Shown: positions 1 to 8,371 of the stretch, piece after piece
Layout: the number at the start of each line of letters is the position of its first letter
Numbering within the stretch: position 1 is the stretch's first letter
NCBI GenBank assembly: GCA_900489925.1
Contig: UEHQ01000002.1
Span: 314,315 to 356,204, forward strand
DNA length: 41,890 nt
Direction: 5' to 3'
Source of the DNA: Hyphomicrobiales bacterium
Lineage (GTDB): Bacteria; Pseudomonadota; Alphaproteobacteria; Rhizobiales; Rhizobiaceae
Made by a program: the position numbers and the translations under genes
The notes under the pieces: model-generated
Databases searched by the model: none
Told to the model about the DNA's origin: nothing
Seen by the model: the letters and a program-made list of their open reading frames with translations, nothing else

Positions 1-50
1 GCCAGTACATCCGTGGTCACGATCCGGAGATGATATTCTTTAAGGCTTAG
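1..50 (+). CDS. 3' end of an unidentified protein (partial)
   Basis: From base 3 one plus-strand frame reads [15 protein letters not shown] and stops at TAG (48-50). The codons look like normal coding sequence for this genome, and the stop is placed as expected for a gene converging on cspA, whose stop codon (47-49) it overlaps by four bases. Only 15 residues are visible, so no family can be named. It could be chance, but a clean open frame running off the edge and ending exactly against the next gene is typical of a real gene end. Confidence 0.45.
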   Translation, partial: QYIRGHDPEMIFFKA

Positions 51-256
51 GCAGCCTGCAGGCGGTCAGCCGACATCTTGCCCGAACGCTTGTCAGCAAC
101 GAGCTCGTAAGACAGCTTCTGGCCGTCCTTGAGTTCGCGCATGCCAGCGCGCTCAACAGCAGAGATGTGAACGAAAACGTCCGCCGAGCCGTCATCCGGC
201 TGAATGAAGCCGTAGCCCTTGGTTGCGTTGAACCACTTAACGGTACCTGTGCTCAT
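47..256 (-). CDS. cspA: Cold-shock protein, CspA family
   Basis: A 69-residue single cold-shock domain, the usual size for the family. It opens with [10 protein letters not shown] and carries both nucleic-acid-binding motifs, RNP1 (KGYGFI) and RNP2 (VFVHI). Such proteins bind single-stranded RNA and DNA and act as RNA chaperones in the cytoplasm. The frame is open further upstream, but the ATG at 254-256 is chosen because the domain begins there and an AAAGGA ribosome-binding site lies just before it. A leader of up to about 160 bases precedes it, as expected for cspA genes with long structured 5' UTRs; whether it responds to cold or is constitutive cannot be read from sequence. Several paralogues are usual in rhizobia, so the exact letter of the gene name is uncertain. 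Confidence 0.95.
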   Translation of the reverse strand: MSTGTVKWFNATKGYGFIQPDDGSADVFVHISAVERAGMRELKDGQKLSYELVADKRSGKMSADRLQAA

Positions 257-430
257 GACGATATCCTTTTCAAATCGTACACTAAAGATGCAAATCAGCC
301 GGAACCGATGTGCGATGAAACCGATTTTGGAGGAAGTTCGCCAGTAACGACACGAATGTCCGCTACAAAGTTCATCTAGCAAGATCGATGGTGGGCTTGT
401 ACCCGGCAATTGTGTTCGTTGCAAGGCGCC
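257..430 (-). promoter_or_regulatory. Probable cspA promoter and 5' leader
   Basis: There is no credible gene between cspA and the end of the fad cluster. The A/T-richer stretch just upstream of cspA (about 260-300, read on the minus strand) contains plausible -10-like hexamers (TAGTGT, TACGAT), and the region is long enough to hold the leader typical of cold-shock genes. No exact transcription start can be assigned. The small open frame on the opposite strand here has no ribosome-binding site and is treated as a shadow. Confidence 0.35.
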
Positions 431-492
431 TTGCGTCTATCCGCCTCCCTCCCCTTTCGAATTTCACAAGGCATTCGATCCACAACGGAGAA

Positions 493-514
493 AGCGGGCC
501 CGTCGCGGCCCGCT
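493..514 (-). terminator. Hairpin after the fad cluster
   Basis: A perfect 8-base-pair stem (AGCGGGCC / GGCCCGCT) with a 6-base loop lies 20 bases beyond the fadB stop. Read on the minus strand it is followed by TTTCTCC, a weak T tract. It is the likely end of the fad transcript. The same GC-rich stem style recurs after podJ. Confidence 0.65.
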
Positions 515-533
515 CTCCATCGTGGCGTGACGG

Positions 534-2750
534 TCAGGCCGCCTTCTGCTCTCCCGCGTAGGGGTCGAATCTAGTGTAGAAGGTCTCGTTCGTTGCCGCC
601 ATCTCCTGCAGCAGCGCTGTCGGCTTGAAATGATCTCCGTAAGCCGCGGCCAACTTTTCGCAGAGCGCGACGAAGGTTTTCACGCCCATGCCGTCGATGT
701 AGGACAGCACGCCGCCCGTATAGGGGGCAAAGCCGAAACCGAGGATGGAGCCGACATCGGCTTCGCGAGGATCGGTAACGATGCCCTCCTCGATGGTCCG
801 CGCGGCTTCCAGCGCGATCGTCACCAGCAAGCGATGCTTGAGAAGGACGACATCGACGTCCTCCGCCTTCTTTTGCGGATAGAAGGTCTTGAGTTCGGGC
901 CAGAGCGACTTCTTGGCAGGCTTTGCCGGATAGTCATAGAAACCCTTGCCGTTCTTGCGGCCACGGCGGTCGAGATCATCGACCAGCTTGTTGATCAGCG
1001 TCAGGTGCCGAGGATCCACAGCCGCCTCGCCGAGATCGGCGACAGTCGCCTTCAGGATCTTCTGGCTGAGATCGATCGCCACCTCGTCGTTCAGCGACAG
1101 CGGACCAACCGGCATACCGGCCATCTTGGCAGCGTTTTCGATCATCGCCGCCGGCACGCCTTCGATCAGCATGTCATAGGCTTCATGGATGTAGCGGAAG
1201 ACGCAACGGTTGACGAAGAAGCCGCGCGTGTCGTTGACGACGATCGGCGTCTTCTTGATCGCGGCGACATAATCCAGCGCCACAGCCAGCGCCTTGTCAC
1301 CGGTCTCCTTGCCGAGGATCACTTCCGTCAGCATCATCTTTTCGACCGGCGAGAAGAAATGGACGCCGATGAAATCGACCGGCCGCTTCGAATTTTTCGC
1401 GAGGCCGGAGATCGGCAGCGTCGAGGTGTTGGACGCAAAGATGGCGCCCTCGGGCAGCACCGCTTCGACGGCCTCGATGACCGCCTTCTTCACATCGCGA
1501 TCCTCAAAGACCGCTTCGATGACAAGAGTGGCATCCTTGAGATCGGCATAGTCGGCGGATGGCGCAATGCGCGAGAGAAGGGCCGCGCCCTCATCCTGCG
1601 TAAGACGTCCCTTACTGATCGAATCCTTCACCAATCCCTCGGAGACTGACTTGCCCTTAGCGGCCGCCTCCACATCGCGGTCGATCAGGGTGACGGGAAT
1701 GCCGGCGGCGGCGGTCACGTAGGCGATCGACGCCCCCATGAAACCGGCGCCGACGACACCCACCTTCTTCAGCTCCGTCTTTGCGATGCCGGCGGGGCGG
1801 CGGGCCCCTTTGCCAAGCTCCTGCATGGAGATGAAGAGGGAACGGATCATCGAGAATGCTTCGGTGGTCTGCAGCACCTGAGTGAAATAGCGCTGCTCGA
1901 TCTTCAGCGCCGTATCGAAGGGAACCTGCAGGCCCTCATAGACGCATTTCAGGATAGCGAGCGCGCCGGGATAATTGCCCGCGGTTTCGCGGCGCAGGAT
2001 CGCGGGTGCGGCCGGCCATAGCTGGGCGGCGGCCGGTGTCCAGATGCCGCCGCCTGGCGCCTTGAAGCCTTTTTCGTCCCACGGTGCGACGGGCTTTAGG
2101 CCATCCTTGATCATCTGCTTGGCGGCTGGGATCAACTGATCCGGCTCGACCACCTGATGGATCAGGTTCATCGCCTTGGCGCGCGCAGCCGTCAGCGACT
2201 GGCCCGTCGTCATCATCTGCAGAGCGGATTGAGCGTCCGCCAGGCGGGAGACGCGCTGCGTGCCGCCGGCGCCCGGGAATATGCCGACCTTGACCTCGGG
2301 GAGCGCGATCTTGACCGATTTGGCATTGGAGGCGACGCGACCGTGGCAGGCAAGCGACATCTCAAGCGCGCCACCCATGCAGGTGCCGTTGATCGCCGAG
2401 ACCCAGGGTTTGCCGCAGGTTTCCAGCTTGCGAAACAGGCCGGTCATGCGGCCGACGAGATCGAAGAGTTTCTGCGCGGCGTTCGCCGGGTCCTTGACCT
2501 TCTCCTCGTTGTAGAAGGTGAACATCGATTTGATCATCGACAGATCGGCCCCGCCAGAGAAGGAAGACTTGCCCGAGGTGATGACCACGCCCTTGACGGC
2601 ACTATCGGCCACCGTCTGGTCGATGATGGCGTTGAGTTCGTCCATCACGTCGGCGGTGAAAACGTTCATGGATTTGCCGGGCATGTCCCAGGTAACGAGT
2701 GCGATGCCGTCTGCGTCGGTCTCGACGGTGAAGTTCTTATAGGTGCTCAT
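534..2750 (-). CDS. fadB: Multifunctional fatty-acid oxidation protein: enoyl-CoA hydratase / 3-hydroxyacyl-CoA dehydrogenase
   Basis: A 738-residue fusion of an N-terminal crotonase domain (about 1-200, with NGTCMGGALEMSLACHG and the acid-containing LPEVKVGIFPGAGG) and a 3-hydroxyacyl-CoA dehydrogenase (NAD-binding GVVGAGFMGASIAYV in mid-protein, then the C-terminal helical domains). It performs steps two and three of beta-oxidation: hydration of 2-enoyl-CoA, then NAD-dependent oxidation of 3-hydroxyacyl-CoA. The length fits FadB/FadJ-type alpha subunits. The start at 2748-2750 is preferred over an upstream in-frame one because GAGGAA precedes it and MSTYKNF begins the conserved domain. It is the last gene of a minus-strand run fadE-fadA-orf-fadB and should form a complex with the FadA thiolase. 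FadB versus FadJ cannot be separated from sequence alone. Confidence 0.93.
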   Translation of the reverse strand: MSTYKNFTVETDADGIALVTWDMPGKSMNVFTADVMDELNAIIDQTVADSAVKGVVITSGKSSFSGGADLSMIKSMFTFYNEEKVKDPANAAQKLFDLVGRMTGLFRKLETCGKPWVSAINGTCMGGALEMSLACHGRVASNAKSVKIALPEVKVGIFPGAGGTQRVSRLADAQSALQMMTTGQSLTAARAKAMNLIHQVVEPDQLIPAAKQMIKDGLKPVAPWDEKGFKAPGGGIWTPAAAQLWPAAPAILRRETAGNYPGALAILKCVYEGLQVPFDTALKIEQRYFTQVLQTTEAFSMIRSLFISMQELGKGARRPAGIAKTELKKVGVVGAGFMGASIAYVTAAAGIPVTLIDRDVEAAAKGKSVSEGLVKDSISKGRLTQDEGAALLSRIAPSADYADLKDATLVIEAVFEDRDVKKAVIEAVEAVLPEGAIFASNTSTLPISGLAKNSKRPVDFIGVHFFSPVEKMMLTEVILGKETGDKALAVALDYVAAIKKTPIVVNDTRGFFVNRCVFRYIHEAYDMLIEGVPAAMIENAAKMAGMPVGPLSLNDEVAIDLSQKILKATVADLGEAAVDPRHLTLINKLVDDLDRRGRKNGKGFYDYPAKPAKKSLWPELKTFYPQKKAEDVDVVLLKHRLLVTIALEAARTIEEGIVTDPREADVGSILGFGFAPYTGGVLSYIDGMGVKTFVALCEKLAAAYGDHFKPTALLQEMAATNETFYTRFDPYAGEQKAA

Positions 2751-2784
2751 GATGGGATTTCCTCTTCCCTCAAATTCGTTTTCG

Positions 2785-2997
2785 TCAGTAGACGGCGACA
2801 AGAGCCGCAAACGCGATGGCAATCACAGCAAGAAACAGAACCAGCGAGCGGTTTGCCGACTTGAGCCGGCGGACATGTGCGACGGGGCCCTTCTTTGAGG
2901 CGGCGGCATAGTCCGCAGCCATGTCCTTCTCCAGATTATGCTGGGCGAACTGCCGCTCGATCTCATTCCTTTCTTGCCGGTACACCTCGCGTTCCAT
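2785..2997 (-). CDS. Small single-pass membrane protein inside the fad cluster
   Basis: A 70-residue protein of no recognised family. The first 50 residues are charged and probably helical (MEREVYRQERNEIERQF); the last 20 (SLVLFLAVIAIAFAALVAVY) form one hydrophobic segment running to the C-terminus, so it looks like a C-tail-anchored inner-membrane protein. It starts 11 bases after the fadA stop with an AGGGAAG ribosome-binding site and ends 34 bases before fadB, so it is almost certainly co-transcribed. Position suggests a link to beta-oxidation, for example tethering the complex to the membrane, but that is inference. Confidence 0.75.
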   Translation of the reverse strand: MEREVYRQERNEIERQFAQHNLEKDMAADYAAASKKGPVAHVRRLKSANRSLVLFLAVIAIAFAALVAVY

Positions 2998-3008
2998 CTG
3001 GGCTTCCC

Positions 3009-4217
3009 TTAAACGCGTTCGATAACTGTGGCCGTGCCCATGCCGGCACCGATGCAGAGAGTGATGAGCGCGGTGTTGAGATCACGGCGTTCCAGCTCGT
3101 CCAGCACTGTGCCCAGGATCATAGCGCCGGTGGCGCCGAGTGGGTGGCCCATGGCAATGGCGCCGCCATTGACGTTGATCTGGTCGTGCGGGATGTCGAA
3201 GGACTGCATGTAGCGCAGAACCACGGCGGCGAAAGCCTCGTTGAGTTCGAAGAGATCGATATCGGCGAGCGTCATGCCGGTGCGCTTCAGCAGCTTCTCG
3301 GTGACGTCGACAGGACCGGTCAGCATCAGCGCTGGATCCGAGCCGATATTGGCGAAGGCCTTGATGCGGCCGCGCGGCTTCAGCCCCATGCTTTCGCCAC
3401 CCGCCTTCGAGCCGAGCAGCACGGCAGCAGCGCCGTCGACGATGCCGGAGGAGTTGCCGGCGTGGTGGACATAGTTGATCCGCTCGATCTCGGGGTGCGC
3501 CTGGATGCCGACGGCCTCAAAGCCGCCCATCTCGCCGGGCATCTGGAAGGACGGGTTGAGCGATGCCAGCGCCTGCATGTCCGTGCCGGGGCGCATGTGC
3601 TCGTCATGATCCAGAATCGTCAGGCCGTTCTGATCCTTGATCGGAATGACGGAATTCTTGAAGTAGCCCTTCTCCCAAGCGTTGGCAGCACGCTTCTGGC
3701 TTTCGACAGCATAGGCGTCAACGTCGTCACGGCTGAAGCCGTATTTGGTGGCGATCAGATCGGCCGAGACGCCCTGTGGCATGAAATAGGCCGGAAAGTT
3801 CACCGAGGGATCCATGAACCATGCACCGCCCGACATGCCGAGGCCGACACGCGACATGCTCTCGACGCCGCCGGCAATGACGATGTCATCAGCGCCCTGG
3901 GCAATCTTGCCGGCCGCGAAGTTAACGGCATCGAGGCCGGACGCGCAGAAGCGGGAGATCTGCATGCCCGGCGCCTTGGTGGAGTAGCCTGCTTCGAAGG
4001 CAGCGCCCTTCGGAATGACCGCCCCGGCTTCCATGACGGGATCGACGCAGCCCATGATGATGTCATCGACGGTCGAGGTGTCCAGACCATTTCGGTCGCG
4101 GATGGCCTCAAGCGTCTTGGCCGCTAGGCGCACCGACGGCACCTCATGCAGCGAACCGTCCTTCTTGCCGCGGCCGCGCGGCGTGCGGACGTGATCGTAA
4201 ACGAAAACCTCGGTCAT
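3009..4217 (-). CDS. fadA: Acetyl-CoA C-acyltransferase (3-ketoacyl-CoA thiolase)
   Basis: A 402-residue thiolase, full length for the family. The nucleophilic cysteine is Cys91 ([12 protein letters not shown]); the histidine motif [15 protein letters not shown] and the C-terminal LCIGAGMG with the second active cysteine are intact. It cleaves 3-ketoacyl-CoA with CoA to acetyl-CoA and a shortened acyl-CoA, the last step of each beta-oxidation round. A GGGAG ribosome-binding site precedes the ATG. It lies between the acyl-CoA dehydrogenase gene (107 bases upstream) and the FadB-type gene, which argues for fatty-acid degradation rather than the biosynthetic acetoacetyl-CoA thiolase used in PHB synthesis. 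Confidence 0.93.
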   Translation of the reverse strand: MTEVFVYDHVRTPRGRGKKDGSLHEVPSVRLAAKTLEAIRDRNGLDTSTVDDIIMGCVDPVMEAGAVIPKGAAFEAGYSTKAPGMQISRFCASGLDAVNFAAGKIAQGADDIVIAGGVESMSRVGLGMSGGAWFMDPSVNFPAYFMPQGVSADLIATKYGFSRDDVDAYAVESQKRAANAWEKGYFKNSVIPIKDQNGLTILDHDEHMRPGTDMQALASLNPSFQMPGEMGGFEAVGIQAHPEIERINYVHHAGNSSGIVDGAAAVLLGSKAGGESMGLKPRGRIKAFANIGSDPALMLTGPVDVTEKLLKRTGMTLADIDLFELNEAFAAVVLRYMQSFDIPHDQINVNGGAIAMGHPLGATGAMILGTVLDELERRDLNTALITLCIGAGMGTATVIERV

Positions 4218-4270
4218 ACCTTCATCTCCCTATCGGCGCAGAGGCGGTGCCAAGCGCTTGAATTCTGCCC

Positions 4271-4314
4271 TGCGGCGATGCCGCATCCGTCTCTCTTCCC
4301 CGCGGGAAAGAGAA
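4271..4314. other. Two inverted repeats in the fadE-fadA gap
   Basis: The 107-base gap holds two hairpins. The first is TGCGGC-GAT-GCCGCA (4271-4285). The second is TCTCTTCCC-CGC-GGGAAAGAGA (4292-4313), a 9-base-pair stem with one bulged A. Neither is followed by a T run in the minus direction, so they look more like processing or partial-attenuation structures than a strong terminator. The second also resembles the CCCCGC/GCGGGG palindromes common between genes in rhizobia. Confidence 0.45.
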
Positions 4315-4324
4315 GACGCCACCT

Positions 4325-6121
4325 TCAAAACGCCTCGGCACTCAGCGCCATCATCGTTTCGGCACCCGTCTCGACGCGCGCCTTGCGCAGCGCCGTCTCA
4401 GGCATGATCCGCTCCATGAAGAAGCGTGCCGTGATCAGCTTGTTGCGCAGGAAGGCTTCGCGATCGGTTTCTCCGGCGGCAAGACCATCATTGGCGGCCT
4501 TTGCCATTTTCGCCCACATATAGCCGAGAATGACGAGACCGAAGAGATGCATGTAGTCGGTCGAGCCTGCACCGGCATTGTCGGGCTTTGCCATCGCATG
4601 CTGCATGAACCACATGGTCGCCGCCTGCACATCGTTCAAGCCCTTCTTCAGGTTCTTGGTGAAGAAGGCCATCTGTTCGTCGTGGCGATTGTCTTCGCAA
4701 AAATCGCCGATCTCCTTGAAGAGCGCCATGACGGCACGGCCGCCGTTCTGTCCGAGCTTGCGGCCGACGAGATCGAGCGCCTGGATGCCGTTGGCGCCTT
4801 CGTAGATCATCGCGATACGGGCATCGCGTACATACTGGCTCATGCCGTTTTCTTCGATATAGCCATGGCCACCGAAAACCTGCTGCGCCATGACCGCGTG
4901 ATCAAAACCCTTGTCCGTCATCACACCCTTGAGGATCGGTGTGACCAGGCCGAGAATATCGTCCGCCGTCTGCTGTTCCTTCTCGTCCGCCGAGCGGTGG
5001 GCGATATCGGACTTGAGCGCAGTCCAGAGCAGGAAGGCGCGACCGGCCTCGTTGAAGGCGCGAATGGTCATCAGCGTGCGGCGGATATCGGGATGCACGA
5101 TGATCGGATCGGCCTTTTTCTCGGGCGCCTTCGCGCCGGAGAGAGAGCGACCCTGGATCCGCTCGCGGGCATAATTCGCGGCATTCTGATAGGCCACTTC
5201 CGAGATCGCCAGGCCCTGCAGGCCGACGCTGAGACGGGCCTCGTTCATCATCACGAACATGGCGCTGAGGCCCTTGTTCTCGGCGCCGATGAGAAAGCCG
5301 GTGGCGTCGTCATAGTTCATGACGCAGGTTGCGTTGCCGTGAATGCCCATCTTGTGCTCGACGGCACCGCAGGAAACGGCATTGCGATCGCCAACCGTAC
5401 CGTCGCCGGCGACGGTGAATTTCGGCACGATGAAGAGCGAGATGCCCTTGGTGCCTTCCGGCGCGCCTTCGATACGAGCAAGCACGAGATGGATGATATT
5501 TTCCGTCATGCCGTGCTCGCCGGCGGAGATGAATATCTTCTGACCTGAAATCTTGTAGCTGCCGTCCGGCTGCGGCACGGCCTTGGTGCGCAAAAGGCCG
5601 AGATCGGTGCCGCAATGCGGTTCCGTCAGGTTCATCGTGCCCGACCATTCGCCGGAAACCATCTTCGGCAGATAGGTCTTCTTCTGCGCGTCGGAGCCAT
5701 GCACGAAGATCGCGGCGATCGCACCCTGCGTCAGACCGGGATACATCATCAGCGACATGTTCGCGGCGGAGGTATACTCGCCGACGGCAGCGTGGAGCGT
5801 GTAGGGAAGGCCCTGCCCCCCGAATTCCTCGGGCACGGCAAGACCCGTCCAGCCGCCCTGGCAATAGGCATCATAGGCTTCCTTGAAGCCCTTCGGCACG
5901 GAGACCGACCCGTCGTCATTACGTACGCAACCTTCCTGGTCGCCCGAATAATTCAGCGGGAACAGCACTTCCTCGGCCACCTTCGCCGACTCGCCCAGAA
6001 TGGCCTCGATCATGTCGGGGCTCGCATCGGCAAAGCCCGGCAGATTGTTGTAGCGCTCGAGGCCCAGCACATCGTTCAGGACGAAGAGCGTGTCGTTCAC
6101 CGGGGCCTTGTAGACTGGCAT
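4325..6121 (-). CDS. fadE: Acyl-CoA dehydrogenase, long 600-residue type
   Basis: A 598-residue acyl-CoA dehydrogenase with the N-terminal, middle and C-terminal core domains ([13 protein letters not shown] for FAD and substrate binding) plus the extra C-terminal helical extension that distinguishes this class from the roughly 380-residue enzymes. The catalytic base is Glu441 in [14 protein letters not shown]. It catalyses the FAD-dependent first step of beta-oxidation, passing electrons to ETF. The start has an ideal GGAGGA ribosome-binding site. It heads the minus-strand fad run and lies directly behind the palindromic operator at 6185-6206. The symbol is functional: homology is to AcdA/FadE5-like long enzymes rather than to E. 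coli FadE, and chain-length preference is unknown. Confidence 0.9.
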   Translation of the reverse strand: MPVYKAPVNDTLFVLNDVLGLERYNNLPGFADASPDMIEAILGESAKVAEEVLFPLNYSGDQEGCVRNDDGSVSVPKGFKEAYDAYCQGGWTGLAVPEEFGGQGLPYTLHAAVGEYTSAANMSLMMYPGLTQGAIAAIFVHGSDAQKKTYLPKMVSGEWSGTMNLTEPHCGTDLGLLRTKAVPQPDGSYKISGQKIFISAGEHGMTENIIHLVLARIEGAPEGTKGISLFIVPKFTVAGDGTVGDRNAVSCGAVEHKMGIHGNATCVMNYDDATGFLIGAENKGLSAMFVMMNEARLSVGLQGLAISEVAYQNAANYARERIQGRSLSGAKAPEKKADPIIVHPDIRRTLMTIRAFNEAGRAFLLWTALKSDIAHRSADEKEQQTADDILGLVTPILKGVMTDKGFDHAVMAQQVFGGHGYIEENGMSQYVRDARIAMIYEGANGIQALDLVGRKLGQNGGRAVMALFKEIGDFCEDNRHDEQMAFFTKNLKKGLNDVQAATMWFMQHAMAKPDNAGAGSTDYMHLFGLVILGYMWAKMAKAANDGLAAGETDREAFLRNKLITARFFMERIMPETALRKARVETGAETMMALSAEAF

Positions 6122-6184
6122 CGTTCGAATTCCTCCAATTCGCTAACCGGGCGAGACCGGCATTTGAGACTCTATTACAAAATA

Positions 6185-6206
6185 TTGACGTTTGCGTAAA
6201 CGTCAA
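6185..6206 (-). promoter_or_regulatory. Palindromic operator in the fadE promoter (MerR/LiuR-like)
   Basis: A perfect inverted repeat, TTGACGTTT-N4-AAACGTCAA, lies 63 bases upstream of the fadE start. On the minus strand it supplies a TTGACG that can act as -35, and an A/T-rich stretch (TATTTTGTAATAG) just downstream can hold the -10, so a bound protein would sit across the promoter spacer as MerR-family regulators do. The half-site resembles the ACGT-rich motifs described for LiuR-type MerR regulators of branched-chain amino-acid and fatty-acid catabolism. The regulator gene is not in this window. Confidence 0.6.
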
Positions 6207-6320
6207 ATTTCAAGTGCGCGAATTTCTGCGCCCGTTTCGCCTGGCGCATGTCGTGATCCGCCGGCTCGGAACGTCTTGTGGCTGCGATGCATTCGCAACG
6301 AACAGCGAGGAGGACGAACA

Positions 6321-6847
6321 ATGGTCAAGGTCAGCTCGAATCTCTAGTTCGAAAAGAACGTGCAGAAGCAGTCGCATCTTATGTGGCAACGGTGCCCAAT
6401 TCGTCCATGGGGAGAACGACGGTGCTTCCCGCGGAAACGCCTGGCGGCCCTCCCGGCAGCGTCATTGTTATCGAATTCAAGCTCGGTCAGCAGGATTTCA
6501 CGGCCATGCAGGCGGGCCTGCTCGATCCGTTCAACCACGCATTCTCGATCTTGGTGCAATGCGAAACCCAGGAAGAGATCGATCGGATCTTGACACGCTT
6601 TCTTGGCAATGGCGGCACCGAAGAGCAATGCGGCTGGCTGCGAGACCGCTGGGGCGTATGCTGGCAAGTCGTGCCTCGCGTGCCCGCCGACATGATTGCC
6701 GACCCGGATCGGGACCGCGCCAAACGCGTGACGGAAGCGATGCTCAAGATGGTCAAGCTCGACTTGGCGACGATCCTACCGCTGAGCGGAAATCCATTGA
6801 AACGGTATATTATGAGGGTGCTATCTTTCCGCCGCGGCTATGTATAG
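6321..6847 (+). pseudogene. Broken VOC-superfamily (PhnB / 3-demethylubiquinone methyltransferase-like) gene
   Basis: From the ATG at 6321, preceded by an excellent AGGAGG site, translation gives MVKVSSNL, then TAG (6345-6347) where the family has Trp (usual start: short strand, then WF), then FEKN. After AAC (6357-6359) the frame is lost: two extra bases (6360-6361) must be removed to reach AEAVASYVATVPNS, which continues as a good family match (QQDFTAMQAG, FSILVQCETQEEIDRI, EEQCGWLRDRWGVCWQVVP). Two independent lesions lie within 17 bases. The C-terminus after KLDLATI also departs from the family. Members are small dimeric glyoxalase-fold proteins, mostly of unknown function. A GTG-initiated read through the second frame is possible but would carry a foreign N-terminus. 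Sequencing error is the alternative. Confidence 0.8.
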
Positions 6848-6877
6848 AAATCATGGATACCCATAATTGGACGCTTC

Positions 6878-8371
6878 ATGACTTCCACAGCCGCCTTCCT
6901 TCGTTCCAGCCTGCTCATGCTTGCCGTTGGTGTGATGATCCTTCTCGGAATCGTCGGCTCGTCGCTGTGGCTGGTGCAGGCAAACCGTTCTTATTCGGAT
7001 GAAACGGCGTCGTTGCGTCGGGTCCGCAGCTCCATCGTCAATCTGCTGACGACGGTGCAGGATGCGGAGACAGGACAGCGCGGCTTCCTGCTGTCGACCG
7101 ATCCCGCCTATCTGGAGCCCTACAACAAGGCACTCGCAAACCTGCCGGAGCGGCGTAAGGTTCTGACCGAGAACGTTTCGTCTCTTCCAGGCTATGCCAA
7201 GCAGCTCGACGCGCTCAACGCCGCCATCGACGGCAAGATGACCGAGCTGACGACGACGGTTGCGCTGACCAAGAATGGAAAGCTGCCGGAAGCCCTCGCG
7301 ATCGTTCGCGACGATGCCGGCCGGGAATTCATGGACAAGGTTCGTGCAATCCTCGGCGACTTTCTCCAGCAGACGGATGATCGCCTGCGCGTGCTCGTGG
7401 AGGCACAGCTTTCCGCCGCCAATAACCTGCAATGGGTCACGATCGGCGGCGCGGTCGCCATCCTGCTTGTGCTGGGCGGCGGCATCCTGATCATCGTGCA
7501 ACACGTCCGGGACCTGTCGCAGGCGACGAAGGAAGTCGAATTCCTGAATGTAGGACTGGAGGCACGCGTAAACGAGCGCACCCAGGACCTGATCCGCGCC
7601 AACCAGGAAATCCAGAAGTTTGCCTACATCGTGACGCACGACCTGCGTGCGCCTCTTGTCAACATCATGGGCTTCCTCAGCGAACTCGATACCGCGATGA
7701 AAGCCGTTTCGACCTATATTCTCGCCGACGAGAAACCGCCGACGCCTGAAGAAATCCACGAGGCCCGGCAAGCAGTCGAAGAAGACCTGCCGGAAGCGCT
7801 CGGCTTTATCCGATCATCGACCCGCAAGATGGATTCGCTCATCAACGCGATCCTGAAGATTTCCCGGGACGGTCGCCGCAAGCTTCAACCGGAGCGCATC
7901 GACCTCAAGGCCCTGATCGACACCGCGGCGGCAAATGTTCACCATCAGATCGTGGATGCGAGCGGCACCGCGGATGCGCGTGTTCGCGTCGGCAGTATCA
8001 TCAACGATCGCTTCTCGCTCGAACAGATATTCGGCAACCTGTTCGACAATGCCGTCAAATACCAGATGCCAGGGCGTCCGCTACTGCTCGACGTCGATGC
8101 TTATCCGGACGGTCCGGGACGCATCAGGGTAGAGGTCAAGGACAACGGCCGCGGCATCGGCCAGCAGGACCTCGAGCGTGTTTTCGAGCTCTTTCGGCGC
8201 GCCGGGGAACAGGATCAGCGCGGCGAAGGCATTGGGCTCGCCCATGTGCGCTCGTTAATCCGAAATTTGGGGGGCGATATTATAGTCGAGTCAGAACTTG
8301 GGCAGGGTAGCACGTTCATCCTGACGTTGCCGACCGACCTCACCAAAATCGTACGGAGTATGGACCTATGA
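6878..8371 (+). CDS. CHASE3-domain sensor histidine kinase
   Basis: A 497-residue membrane kinase: TM1 at about 10-33, a periplasmic CHASE3 domain at about 40-185 (with the family's DAETGQRGFLL), TM2 at about 186-209, a short coiled linker in place of a clear HAMP domain, then HisKA with phospho-acceptor His254 (THDLRAPL) and a HATPase with NLFDNAVKY (N box), DNGRGIG and GEGIGLA (G boxes). The helical hairpin after His254 carries an insert of about 30 residues before the second helix. The stop overlaps the next gene's ATG (ATGA), so kinase and regulator are translationally coupled. The signal is unknown; CHASE3 domains have no agreed ligand. It starts 30 bases after the broken VOC gene, with a weak ribosome-binding site. 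Confidence 0.9.
   Translation: MTSTAAFLRSSLLMLAVGVMILLGIVGSSLWLVQANRSYSDETASLRRVRSSIVNLLTTVQDAETGQRGFLLSTDPAYLEPYNKALANLPERRKVLTENVSSLPGYAKQLDALNAAIDGKMTELTTTVALTKNGKLPEALAIVRDDAGREFMDKVRAILGDFLQQTDDRLRVLVEAQLSAANNLQWVTIGGAVAILLVLGGGILIIVQHVRDLSQATKEVEFLNVGLEARVNERTQDLIRANQEIQKFAYIVTHDLRAPLVNIMGFLSELDTAMKAVSTYILADEKPPTPEEIHEARQAVEEDLPEALGFIRSSTRKMDSLINAILKISRDGRRKLQPERIDLKALIDTAAANVHHQIVDASGTADARVRVGSIINDRFSLEQIFGNLFDNAVKYQMPGRPLLLDVDAYPDGPGRIRVEVKDNGRGIGQQDLERVFELFRRAGEQDQRGEGIGLAHVRSLIRNLGGDIIVESELGQGSTFILTLPTDLTKIVRSMDL

Noticed and set aside
630..1649. Long plus-strand open frame (339 codons) opposite fadB
   Set aside because: Antisense shadow of a high-GC gene; Arg/His/Asp-rich composition, no domain, no ribosome-binding site.
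2877..4127. Plus-strand open frame of 416 codons opposite fadA
   Set aside because: Shadow of fadA; composition is unnatural and fadA is unambiguous.
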